Positions 24,256 through 35,184 of a stretch of 64,000 nt of DNA are shown in pieces. The DNA lies in NCBI GenBank assembly GCA_907163345.1, contig CAJQUN010000468.1:248001-312000 (forward strand), written 5' to 3'. The notes beneath the pieces were generated by a model. The model was not told the origin of the DNA and did no database searches. It saw only the letters and a list, made by a program, of their open reading frames with translations. Every line of letters starts with the position of its first letter. The stretch's first letter is position 1. Source of the DNA: Haberlea rhodopensis (lineage: Eukaryota; Streptophyta; Magnoliopsida; Lamiales; Gesneriaceae). Made by a program: the position numbers and the translations under genes.

Positions 24256-24768
24256 TGTGATATCCCCGAAATGATTAATTGCAATTCAGGCATTAATTGT
24301 GTTTATATGATTAATTATTGTGGTAATTAATCGATTATGTGTTGGATTTATTAATCTTATGGAAATGCTTAGTCACATGATAGAGTGACCCGGGGAGGGC
24401 ATTTCAGGGTGTATGTTGTGCATGTTGGGGAAAATTGTTATTAGCATGATTTATTTGCCATGGTTAGCAATTAATTGGAAATCATGAGTTTATTTGATAT
24501 TTGATGCATTTTGGATTAATGCTTTTAAAAATATCATGTCGGGGTGTTTTATACACCATGAGTTGTGGGATGCATTTTAATTAATTAACCCACTTTATTA
24601 CCCCAAAACCCCCCACCATACATTTCACTATCACTTTTCAACTTTACCAAATAACACCTCCCAAACCCTTCTTTTCTCTCATTTTCGTTCTTGCTCTTAA
24701 GGGTGGAGAGAAATCCTTACAAAAAGTGGATTTGTGGAGTTTATTGGGAGATTTGAGATCCCCAAGAG

Positions 24769-25309
24769 GTATGGATACCTCATTGTTGATTTTGTAAGGT
24801 TTTGTTTAAGTTTGGTATGTTTTTGAAGGGTTTTAAAATGGGTTTGTGTGAGTTGGTGTTATTTTTGGGTGAGTGTTAGATTTATGGTTGTATGATGTTG
24901 TTTATGGAAGATTTGTAGTGATTTGGTATGGTTGGTGTTTGATTATATGAGTTTGTTTGGGTTTGGGAAGGAGAAGGGTGAATAGTGCCCGAAAATCGCA
25001 TGTGCAGAGCTCGGCGATCGATCGGTGTCACCCGCGATCGATCGCGAGTTGCAGGGCTGGAGGCAGTGGCCTTCAGCGATCGATCGCGAGTTTGGCGCGA
25101 TCGATCGGCGAGGTCGCGATCGATCGGCGCAAAGCGATCGATCGCGGATTGTAAAATTTTGTTGCTCGAGACAGTGTGGTCTCGCGATCGATCGGGGCTG
25201 TATGGCGATCGATCGCGAGACACCAAAAATGGTGTTTTTGGATTTTTTTGTAGGATTTTTGGTATTGGACTATTATTGGGTTCTAATATTGATTTGTGTG
25301 AATGTGTAG
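24769..25309 (+). other. Intron-like interval 1 in the solo LTR
   Basis: Donor CCCCAAGAG|GTATGG at 24769 and acceptor AATGTGTAG|AACC at 25309, with a CTAAT branch-type motif about 25 nt before the acceptor. The cognate positions in element C keep both signals. It encloses the palindrome cluster. Splicing is inferred, not shown. Confidence 0.35.
25011..25215. repeat. GCGATCGATCG palindrome cluster (8 sites)
   Basis: Eight sites, each with an intact CGATCGATCG core and most flanked by a further G on the left. They begin about 756 bp from the LTR start, the same place as in element C. Confidence 0.95.
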
Positions 25310-25373
25310 AACCATCCCAGGTGGCAACACAGCCAAGGCATTGAAGTCCTACCATATCCTACATTTTGGAAAG

Positions 25374-26035
25374 GTACGTAGAGGACGTACGGGCACCCAA
25401 CGGTACATGTATCTAATATACTCATTGTTTATGCATTGTGGATGCGAGTATATATGTGATTATGCATTGTGGATGCAAATACATGTTGAATTATGCATGA
25501 TGATTGTAGATGCATATGATTATTGGTGCACATCCCATGAGTCGTGGTCATCCCTTGATGATTTTAATGCTTGCCGCTATTTGTTTTGGTTCCGCTAAAT
25601 GTGAAGCGAGGGGTGGGAGCGCCGCATGTCACATTTGAGCGTGGTTGTCATATAGGGCGAGGAAAGGATATTTGCCGCTCAATGTGAGGCGAGGGGTGGG
25701 AGTACCGCTTGTCCATTGAAGCGAGGTTATTCTATGCCGCCTATATGAAAATAAGCGAGGGGCATTAAAATACATTGTGATGGACAGACTAGGGAATGGT
25801 GACCGGTATTTGATATTGATGAGATGGTATTGTGTCATGACATGTTTAGACCATTAAAATAATCTATTGATTATACTCATGAGTTATGGTACAGGGACAA
25901 CCAAACTGGAAGCGTTTTGAAATGCATGGGGAAACAGGAAGTGTTTTAATTGTGTTTTATGCATTTACGCTTTATATTCATATTGTGTTGAATATGAATA
26001 ATATTATTGCTCATGTTTGGGGGTTGTCCTTGTAG
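25374..26035 (+). other. Intron-like interval 2 in the solo LTR
   Basis: Donor GGAAAG|GTACGTAG and acceptor TCCTTGTAG|GTACAC. It encloses the CCGCT..AGCGAGG hairpin repeats (25590-25762). The complementary pair GGACAACC (25895) / GGTTGTCC (26022) lies near its 3' end. Confidence 0.35.
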
Positions 26036-26333
26036 GTACACTTTTGGCATGATAGAAGGGCTAAGCGGGTTGAGGTGGTGAGCTTGTGGAGAATTCTTTT
26101 GAGGCAGGAAGGACATGATTAATTTTTGTATAGTGTCTACTCTAGGAGTAGTGTAAAACTATAGTTGATAACATTCTTTTGATGGGGAATGTAATTAATC
26201 CATTGATAGTCCTCACTTTGGCATGTAATTCTTAAAGCTCATAGACTCAACACGATTAATTCACTCTGATCATTTATATTAGCTCTATTTATGCATTTGA
26301 TACGCACTTAAGGATTAGGGTCCTTACATAATT

Positions 26334-29140
26334 GGTGCATGCAAATTATAACTGGTGCATGTAATTATAACCGGTGCATGTAAATTATAACTAGTGCACG
26401 CAAATTATAACTGGTGCATGTAATTATAACCGGTGCATGCAAATTATAATGGGTGCATGTAATTATAACTGGTGCATGTAAATTATAACAGGTACATGAG
26501 AATTATAACTCGTGCATGTAATTATAACTGGTGCCTGTAAATTGTTACTGGTGCATGTAATTATAACTGGTGCATGTAAATTATAATTGGTGCATGTAAT
26601 TATAACTGGTGCATGTAAATTATAACGGATGCATGTAATTATAACTGGTGCATGTAAATTATAACTGGTGCATGTAATTATAACTGATGCATGCAAATTA
26701 TAACTGGTGCACGTAATTATAACTTGTGCATGTAAATTATAACTGATGCATGTAATTATAACTGGTGCATGTAATTATAATTGTTGCATGCAAATTATAA
26801 CTGGTGCATGTAATTATAACTGGTGCATGTAAATTAACTGGTGCATGAAGTTATAACTGATGCATGTAATTATTACTGGAGCATTCAAATTATAATTGGT
26901 GCATGCAAATTATAACTGGTGCATGCAAATTATAACTGGTGCATGCAAATTTTAACTGGTGCATGCAAATTTTAACTGGTGCATGTAATTATAACTGGTG
27001 GATGTAATTATAACTGGTGCATGCAAATTATAACGTGTGCATGTAATTATAACTGGTACATGTAAATTATAACTGATGCATGTAAATTATAACGGGTGCA
27101 TGTAAACTATAACTGGTTGCATGTCAATTATAACTTGTGCATGTAATTATAACTGGTGCATGTAAATTATAACTGGTGCATGTAATAATAACTGGTGCAT
27201 GTAAATTATAACTGGTGAATGAGAATTATAACTGGTGCATGTAAATTATAACTGGTGCCTGAAATTATAACTGGTGCACGTAATTATAACTGGTGCATGC
27301 AAATTATAACTGGTGCATGTAATTATAACTGGTGCATGTAAATTTTAACTGGTGCATGTAATTATAACTGGTGCATATAAATTATAACGGGTGCATGTAA
27401 ATTGTAACTGGTGCATGTTTTTATAACATGTACATGTAAATTATAACTGGTGCATGTAATTATAACTGGTACATGTAAATTATAACTGATGCATGTAAAT
27501 TATTACTGGTGCATGTAAATTATAAATGGTGCATGTAATTATAATTGGTGCATGTAAATTATAATCGGTGCACGTAATTATAACTGGTGCATGTAAAGTA
27601 TAACTAGTGCATGTAAGTGTAACTGGTACATGTAAATTATAACTGTTGCATTAAATTATAACTGGTGCATGTAGATTATAACTGTTGCATGTAAATTATA
27701 ACTGGTGCATGTAAATTATAACTGGTGCATTTAAGTATAACTGGTGCATTTAAGTATAATCGGTGCATGTAAATTATAACTGCTGAATGTAATTATAACT
27801 GGTGCATATAAATTATAATTAGTGCATGCAATTATAGCTGGTGCATGTAAATTATAACTGGTGCATGTAAATTCTAACCGGTTCATGTAATTGTAACTGG
27901 TACATGTAAATTATAACTGGTGCATGTAAATTATAACTGGTGCTTGTAATTATAATTGGTGCATGTAAATTATAACTGGTGCATGTAATTATAACTGGTG
28001 CATGTAAATTATAACTTGTGCATGTCATTATAACTGGTGCATGTAAATTATAACTGGTGCATGTTAATTATAACTTGTGCATGGAATTATAACTGGTGCA
28101 TGTAAATTATAACTGGTGCATGGAATTATAAATGGTGCATGTAAATTATAACTGGTGCATGTAAATTGTAACTGGTGCATTTAATTATAACTTGTGCATG
28201 TAAATTATAACTGGTGCATGTAATTATAACTTGTGCATGTAAATTATAAGTTGTGCAAGTAATTATAACTGGTGAATGTAAATTATAACCGGTGCATGTA
28301 TATTATAACTGGTGCATGTAAGTATAACTGATACATGTAAATTATAACTGGTGCATGCAAATTATAACTGGTGCATGCAAATTATAACTTGTGCATGTAA
28401 TTATAACTGGTGCATGTAAATTATAACTGGTGCATGTAGTTATAACTGGTGCATGTAAATTATTACATTCAAATTATAACTGGTGCATGCAAATTATAAC
28501 TGGTGCATGTAAATTATAACTGGTGGATGCAAATTTTAACTGGTGCATGTAATTATAACTGGTGCATGTTAATTATAGCTGGTGCATGTAATTATAACTG
28601 GTGCATGTAATTATAACTGGTGCATGCAAATTATAACCGGTGCATGTAATTATAACCGGTGCATGTAAATTATAACTGGTGCATGCAAATTATAAATGGT
28701 GCATTTAATTATAACTGGTGCATGCAAATTATAACTGGTACATGTAAATTATAACTGGTGCATGTAATTATAAGTGGTGCATGTAAATTATAACTTGTGC
28801 ATGTAATTATAACTAGTGCATGTAAATTATAACTGGTGCATTTTATTATAACTGGTGCATGTAAATTATAACTTGTGCATGGAAATAATAAATGGTGCAT
28901 GCAAATTATAACTGGTGCATGTAAATTATAACTGGTGCACGTAAATTATAACTGGTGCATGTAAATTATAATAGGTGCATGTAATTATAACTGGTGCATG
29001 TAAATTATAATTGTTGCATGTAATTATAAGTGGTGCATGTTGCATGTAAATTATAACTAGTGTATGTAATTATAACTGGTGTATGTAAATTATAAGTGGT
29101 GCATGTAAATTATAACTGGTGCATGTAACTATAACTTGTG
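26334..29140 (+). repeat. Minisatellite segment 3
   Basis: About 143 units. Because 39 bp is 13 codons, the minus strand stays open in places and reads a 13-residue repeat (HAPVIITCTSYNL); I do not consider this a gene. Confidence 0.95.
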
Positions 29141-29396
29141 TAAAGGAAGAGAGATAATGTGAAAAGTGGAGAGAATGCAAAAAATGAGAGAGAGAATCTG
29201 AAAAGGAAGAGAGAGAATCCGAAAAGTATGAGAGAGAATGACAAAAGTGTGAGAGATAAATCAAAAAGGAAGTGAGAGAATGTAAAAAGTAAGGGTACAT
29301 TTGTCTTTTTGGTCCGAAGTGGACCTAAGTGATTTAATGTTTATTTTCTTGACTTTTTCACCACATTGTACCGGCATGATTTTTTCCCTAAAAAAT

Positions 29397-29904
29397 AATC
29401 TACACAATAGTGCAGAGGTCGTTAGTTATAGTTACGAGTACGTATGGCCATACCATGCTGAATATTAACAAAACTCTTAGAAAGAATTTAACTTAAGAAG
29501 CCCATTTGGCCGAATCGTGAGAGCGACCCATTATTATTCCCTAGTCCATACAAGGTTGTAATATCCATTACTTATTGCGCTTCATGCAGGATCCGTTATC
29601 AGATAAGCAACGGCTGGTTTGAGTCCACAATTGTTTTTGAGTTTTCCTTTTGATTTTCTCAACTTTTTCTTCTTCTTTTTTCTCTTTATATACAGTAAAT
29701 TACACACTTATATATACACACAGACATACATAAATCGTTCCATTACATACAAAATTCTGCTTTGTCCAGTTCCCAAACTCCTCGTTGCTCTTAACCTCTC
29801 GACTGCTTATCTCGACCAAACAAATAGAGCTATCAGTATGAGTTAACAATCACTTAATTTGGTTACTTATCGACCAATATCAGTATGAGTTAGCAATAAG
29901 TTAC
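29397..29904. other. Intergenic, nothing recognised
   Basis: Right flank of the satellite-bearing element. Short frames only. Confidence 0.5.
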
Positions 29905-30139
29905 AATTTGGTTATCGTTCGAACCGAATTAACCAAAACTGAAAAAACCAATTTTTTTACAAAACCGTATAGACCGAACTTTTTACAACCCGAACCGATA
30001 AAGTATTCGTTATTTCGGTCATTAACATATATATTTCTAAAATATTAAGAAAATAAATATAATTTTAAAATATAAAAAATTGTTTAAAATTTCTTAACCA
30101 ATATTTTAAATCAAATTGAAAACGAACTCAGTTTCAAAA

Positions 30140-30172
<33 letters not shown>

Positions 30173-30242
30173 GAACTGATTTAACCAATATTAAAAAAAA
30201 TTAAAATCGAATTAATTTGGTTAAACCAAACTTTTGCTCACC
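29905..30242. mobile_element. Diverged hAT-type MITE, copy 2
   Basis: Rich in CGAACCGAATTAACC, CCGATAAAGTATTCG and TTATTTCGGTC, ending GGTTAAACCAAACTTTTGCTCACC. These are the phrases of the better preserved copy at 48797-49299. It contains an (AT)n run at about 30140-30165. The left end is eroded. Confidence 0.5.
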
Positions 30243-31073
30243 TTGGTTTTGCTGAGTTGGCTAAGTTCTCGGCTGGTTGAGCTTCCGAATACTTTCTTTT
30301 GAATGATCAACATTGACTCGTAAAATTTACACAGCTGCAGACTTCTTAATAATTAAATTTGCAAAGTACTAGTTTGTTGAGTACTCGACAGCTAACTCAA
30401 CTTGATTTGATAAATTGAAAGCTATAGATAACATAAGTATGTATAACTCAAATTATTATAAAACTTGATTCAAATGCCGAATAAAACAAGGATATGGAAA
30501 CAGATAATATTTTATCATTCGCATGAAACAGTGCCTAACCGTGTAGTATACTCGGCCTTTTTTTATATGGAAAACACTCCGAAAGGCAATTAACATAGGG
30601 ATAATGATGTTTTTTTTTATATCAGAACTAGTAATTCTTGACACACAATGTATGCACGTAGGTTAAATTTTAAAATAAGACCTAGTTTATATGTAATAGA
30701 TATTTGTAAGTCAATTTTTTTATTGAAGGTTAATATTTGAGTTTCAAATTTGTTATATTTAATTTCTTTTTAAAAATAATATAGGGAAAGAGTATTTGGA
30801 ACAAAAAATGGTATGACCAAGTTAACCATCATTAGGACCAAAATCTTTATAATATGATATAGAGAGTATATATATTGTTTACAAATTAAAACTTCAATCG
30901 ATGGTAGAAATATACTAAATCAAAATTTTTTTATATTTTGCTTTATAGTTATTCAAATAAAATGTCAAAGTATAGATACTTAATCAATTGTTTTCTAAAT
31001 TATTGTTTTAACAACAACAAGAGAAACCAGGTATGCAAAGGCAAGTACGAGATAATCATATTTTCTTTTCTTT
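30243..31073. other. Intergenic, nothing recognised
   Basis: AT-rich; no coding or repeat structure identified. Confidence 0.5.
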
Positions 31074-31411
31074 TTTTAATAGGAACATATTTAGATTAAT
31101 AGATCTTGCGATTTACAAACAAACCCCGCCTTAGAACCGGCTTTACAATCCAAAAAGAACAGGAAATTCAAATACCAAACAAGGACATGGAGAAAAGACG
31201 CCTAGATTTGTGTGATGATAATGGGTTCGAGTAACGCGAAGGGCCGAAAACCACAACCGTGACTAATAAAGTGTCAGAACACTCTGACTCCTTCAAAGTC
31301 TTCTCAAACCACACATTCCAGATTAATAGCAAGTAAGTGAAAACTGTCTTCCGTAATTGAAGGAACTGAGAAGGGAAAGGTAGGAGCATAAATTGAAATT
31401 GGACACCAAAC
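31074..31411 (-). mobile_element. Possible LINE 3' end
   Basis: On the minus strand an open stretch with the residues LLLIWNVWFEK, reminiscent of the C-terminal end of plant LINE ORF2, is followed by GGTTCTAAGGCGGGGTTTG and TTCCTATTAAAAAAAG. The right end abuts the Athila remnant. No target duplication found, so the call is tentative. Confidence 0.35.
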
Positions 31412-32246
31412 GCACAAGCTCCTCAACGCTTCAAGAAGAAGGCAATAGACGATCAATTTGAAAAGTTCTTGGAAATTTTCAAGAAAAATCATATCAACAT
31501 TCCTTTTGCTGATGCTTTGCAACAAATTCCCAACAGTGAATCTAACTGAGGAATGCAGTGCAATCCTGCAAAAGAAGCTGCCACTGAAATTGAAAGATCC
31601 AGTGAGTTTTACTATCCCTTGTATTATTGGTAGTCCTTCTTTTAAAGCTTAATGTGATCTTGGAGCTAGTATAAATTTAATGTCTCTATCTGTTTTCAGG
31701 AAATTAGGACTTGGGGAGGCGAAACCAACCAACATCACACTGCAAATGGCGGATATGTCTCCCACATACCCTCACGGTATAGTGGAAGATGTGTTAGTGA
31801 AAGTGGGCAAACTCTACCTTCCAGCAGACTTCATTATTCTAGATATACAAGAAGAAGAAGAGATGCCGCTAATCTTGGGACGACCGTTCTTGGCTACAGG
31901 GGAAACAAAAATAGATGTCAAAAGGGGTGAGCTATCAATGCAAATTGAAGATGAAAAAGTCATTTTTAATGTATTTATGACTATCACCCCACATGTCACG
32001 GAGAAGCCAAAAGATTGTAAGAAGGTCCAAATGCTGACAACTGAGAGAGTTGAGCAATGTTGCAAGATTGATATGACTGGAAAGCTGCACAAAGTGGTCA
32101 CTACTGTCAGAAATGTTGTGAAGAAGCTAAAGAAGAAGAGAGATAAGTTCAAGCAAGTGTGGACGGTAAAAGACAGGCACGACCCCCTCCAAACAACGAG
32201 CAATAAATGGTTGAAAGTGCCGCAAAGTCTGGCGACTATAAACTAA
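31412..32246 (+). pseudogene. Athila-type gag C-terminus and aspartic protease remnant
   Basis: The first part encodes DDQFEKFLEIFKKNHINIPF, a typical Athila gag end. An apparent short deletion joins it to NLTEECSAILQKKLP, the region before the protease. The protease core CDLGASINLM follows at about 31653-31682 in the same frame after a TAA stop at 31650. It continues with VFRKLGLGEAKPT, GIVEDVLVKV and LILGRPFLATG, the second conserved protease block. The open frame ends at 32246 without reverse transcriptase, so most of pol has been deleted. The lineage call rests on the DLGAS active site and the surrounding phrases. Confidence 0.8.
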
Positions 32247-32530
32247 GAGCTTCTTAGGAGGCAACCCAAGTTTTATATCCTTTTAGATTTTATATTTTGT
32301 TGATTCTTAGTTAAATTTTTTTTTTTGATGCAATTCTTACCCAAAGTTGTCTTATTTATAGGTCTCCAACCACCATAGCCACCGAAGTTTCCACCTTATC
32401 CCCATGATCAGGATGATGAGGAGAACGACGACTACTGACGGTCGTTGAAATAAGTATGTGCCTCGTTCTTATTTTTTCTCGGTTCAGTACATTGAGGACA
32501 ATGCACAACCTTAAGTTTATGGGGGTCATA
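32247..32530 (+). mobile_element. Athila-type 3' internal tail with polypurine tract
   Basis: Contains CTTCTTAGGAGGCAACCCAA, CATTGAGGACAATGCACAAC and then AAGTTTATGGGGGTCA directly before the LTR, the usual end of Athila internal regions. Joined directly to protease, it marks a large internal deletion. Confidence 0.6.
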
Positions 32531-33554
32531 TGAATTGCATGTCTATCATACCTTGCATGATTTACATGAATTCATGATTAATGACTCAGAGATCGATCGC
32601 TGGAAAACAGAGATTGATCGCTGCGCGAGTCCAGCCTATTAAAAATTAGCAGCTGCTAAGTTTAAAACCAGAATCTATCATTCTTTTTGGGACTTCTGAC
32701 ATTCTTTCAAGGGGAAGACACATGGAGGAGGTTGCTAGGATTCCAAGAGCAAGGATTTCATCACAAAACGAATGCGACTTTCATCTGGATGGAGAATTGC
32801 TTCCATATAGTTTGTATCTCTTACTTTCGTTTGTTTATGAATTTCTCAAATATGTCTGTATTTTATGAATTCTAGGATTAACTAATCCCTTCTTTCTAGG
32901 GGAAGACGTAGCTTGATTGGATATTATGTTTTGGTTTGATTGATTTACATATTAGGATTTATCACATTGTTTATTTGCGTTTTCTTGCTTTGAATGCAAT
33001 TTAATTGACTGGCCATTGATTTATTTGTAATATTTGTTTGTGATCTATCACTTGGGAGAGGGAGTTGTGAACATGACATAGGAAAACACATCATGGATGT
33101 TTTTTTATCATCGACAGGCGTATAACTCCATTGAAGCCTTTGAAAGAATTATTGTGCAATCAATATTGTTTAATATTTATATAGCGATATCAAGGTTGGT
33201 ATTGAATGATAATTTTTATTATCACTTGGGAAAGGAAGTAGGAAACACTTAAGAATTCTTGGCTAATAAACTAGATAAATCTATAATATTGTAATTGCTC
33301 ATAAGAAACATAGTTGATAATCAAGTGAAATCGGACCTCTAGGATCCTTCTCATAATTAATTCTTTTGAATTGTTGCAACTGTTAGTGATTTACGTTATT
33401 TGACAACTACTCATTTTTCTAAATAGGATTAAGACCATCTAGCACAAGTATTTAATTAATACTATAGACCAATCCTCGTGAGTTCGACATTCGTATTCAT
33501 ATCCATATACTAAAACTTGACATCTTACACTTGTGATACGTTTTGTACGCAACA
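32531..33554 (+). repeat. Athila-type LTR
   Basis: About 1.02 kb from TGAATTGCATG to ACGCAACA. It is preceded by a polypurine tract and followed by a primer-binding site, so it has internal sequence on both sides, as in a tandem or recombined element. The end ...AACTTGACATCTTACACTTG.. matches the solo LTR at 22661-24019. Two GATCGATCGC-type sites lie at 32589-32622. Confidence 0.7.
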
Positions 33555-33560
33555 AGTTTT

Positions 33561-33578
33561 TGGCGCCGTTGCCGGGGA
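33561..33578 (+). other. Primer-binding site, tRNA-Asp type
   Basis: TGGCGCCGTTGCCGGGGA, the standard Athila/Tat primer site, six bases after the LTR end. Only about 30 bp of internal sequence follows before the family B fragment begins. Confidence 0.85.
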
Positions 33579-33606
33579 TTGGATAATATAGTTTAATTAT
33601 AATATT

Positions 33607-34039
33607 GTGCCAAGTTTTCTGCACTGTTGCCATTTTTTGGGCCATTTCAACCTCCAATTATATCGTCAATCCATGAACAATACGCTCTATCGATCGAGCA
33701 AAGTTGTCTATCGATCGAGATGGTCGGTCGATCGATCGAGATGTCTGCTCGATCGATCAAGCAAGGAAGAATTTTGGGCATCATTTCGCTGGAGCTCTCG
33801 ATCGATCGAGCATAAATGGCCGATCGATCGAGAGGGCCCTATATTGTGGTAAATATTGTGTTGTTGTTATGGAATCTATGCATGCTTCGCCCGTAGTCTT
33901 TTAAAATGGTTAATCATCATGGATTGACGATATAATTGGAAGCTGTGAACGTGCTTGGGCACGTGGGAATGCTTGTAATTAATTGTGAATTGTTAATTAT
34001 GTTTAGCACATAATTCATTGGATCGTGGAACTAAGACAA
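33607..34039 (+). repeat. Internal fragment of a family B LTR
   Basis: Collinear with 47170-47578 of the family B LTR, from TTTCTGCACTGTT to GGAACTAAGACAA. It breaks off abruptly at both ends. It contains the inverted-repeat cassette and six palindromes. Confidence 0.75.
33653..33940. repeat. Inverted-repeat cassette enclosing a palindrome cluster
   Basis: A perfect 24 bp inverted repeat, arms 33653-33676 and 33917-33940 (left arm TCCAATTATATCG... ending CCATGA). Between them lie six CGATCGATCG-type sites at 33687-33833. The same arms, extended to 29 bp, enclose the cluster at 47019-47475. Confidence 0.85.
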
Positions 34040-35184
34040 GTGACGGGTGGTAGGAGTAGTTATTGAGGAAACTACTTGCATATACCGATGTGACATATGG
34101 TGGACATAGTCACACCCACACATGAGGGTGTGGAATAAATCCTAATGGATTAGGATTGCATTGTGGTTGAGTAAGGACACCGGGATGTCCGTTGTGCATT
34201 GGTGTTAGAGAAATATTGGGTGATGACCCACTACTCTAATTGATGGTACGATATGGTATACCAGGGTGGAACGTGTGATACGTTGGTAGATTTGGTATAA
34301 ACCTAAGGAGGGAGCGATCTGCTAGCCAGGTATTATTGCAGTGTTATAGTGAGCTTAACGTAGCCATTATACTGCTCGTTGGAATCGAATTTGGTAAATC
34401 GTATGATGATACGATGAGGGTTTATGGTGGACTCATGTAGTCACTATGTTGTATGTGGTTTGAGGCAGGGAATACCTCACGAGGACGTTTATACGTTAAA
34501 TTTTTTGAGAGACTTGTACTGGACAGCTCAATTTTGTTGGGAGTACCAACGTGAGTGTCAACAAGTCGTTGCTAGCGCTGGTTGAGAATTCTTGCATATG
34601 GAATGCAGTTGGGGACGCAATCGGAATGGTGGGATATAGTTAGTGGGGTGACACTACTATATTGATTGTATCTCTTGAAGAGATTTGGAACATACTGTCA
34701 TGGAGACAACTGGTATTGGTCGAGGGTTGATTGTGAATCAGCCATGGTAAGCATTACTGGTGTTGGACTGGATAATGGATTTATATTTTTGGTGAGACGT
34801 ACGAGGGGACGTCTTTGGGGAGATGCTCGAGGATGTGCAGTACTATGGTATTAGTACAGAGCATCGTTAGAATGGGTATTCGTCGTGTATACGGATTTCA
34901 GATTGGTAATAGTGGCAAGGATACACTGTTCTGAACCAGTTGTGTAATTATTGGTTCCGGGATATATTTTGGTATAAATATATCCAAGTTTTCCCGAACG
35001 GTGGTTCGAAGTTGGAGGGTCATGGGTTCATGACACTTTCCTTGTGAGGAAAGGCGATATTGATATACCTACATATTGGGAATCTTTGATAGATTCGATG
35101 AGTCGGTTCATGTGATGTTGATGTTGGGATCACACCTTTAGTTGTTGGTTCGTCAATCATCATTCTCCAATGGGTGAGAATAAC
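34040..35184 (+). mobile_element. Family B internal region, left part
   Basis: Non-coding sequence between the LTR fragment and the insertion point of element D. It continues at 45272. The style (imperfect phrases such as ATGGTAAGCATTACTGG, shared with 45562) suggests a heavily decayed or non-coding internal domain. I cannot find gag or pol motifs. Confidence 0.5.

Larger units (their letters stand above)
24256..26328 (+). mobile_element. Solo LTR of a Tekay-like gypsy, inserted in the minisatellite
   Basis: 2073 bp, TGTGATATCCCCGAAATG to GGGTCCTTACA, with the perfect duplication TAATT (24251-24255, 26329-26333). It is a relative of element C's LTR. Shared blocks in the same order include CTTAGTCACATG..GTGACCCGGGG, TTTTATACA.CATG, CAAGAGGTATG, the palindrome cluster, TGTGTAGAACCATC, AAGGTACGTA, GGGACAACCAAA, TGTAGGTACACTTTTGG and CTACTCTAGGAGTAG. 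Confidence 0.85.
20689..29389. mobile_element. Candidate TIR element with a giant internal minisatellite
   Basis: Outer ends are AGGGAAAT (20689) and, reverse-complemented, AGGGAAAA (29389), each abutted by AAAAAAT (20682-20688 and 29390-29396). Inside, the left arm has pyrimidine-rich subrepeats (CATTCTCTCTC, CTACTTTTT) up to about 20975. The right arm has their purine complements (GAGAGAATG, AAAAGGAAGAGAGAGAATC) at 29140-29285, so the arms form a long imperfect inverted repeat. Everything between is the TGCATG minisatellite plus two later solo LTR insertions. Nothing codes. The 7 bp flank is A-rich and could be coincidence; the element class is not assigned. Confidence 0.55.

Noticed and set aside
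25011..25215. Palindromes with variable spacers resembling a CRISPR or phage operator array
   Set aside because: Spacing is irregular, spacers are recognisably homologous between LTR copies, and the clusters lie inside LTRs.
24882..25355. A 157-codon frame rich in DRS/IDR repeats, and similar frames at 33607, 47008, 55563 and 62318
   Set aside because: The repeats are the translation of CGATCGATCG; the frames coincide with the palindrome clusters in all phases and strands.
21035..29140. Regularly spaced repeats that could be taken for a CRISPR array
   Set aside because: Units are head-to-tail with no unique spacers, in a clearly eukaryotic plant context; it is a minisatellite.
26463..29300. 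Open frames encoding a 13-residue repeat (HAPVIITCTSYNL) on the minus strand
   Set aside because: They follow from the 39 bp satellite period; no promoter, no conserved start, and they end wherever the repeat slips.
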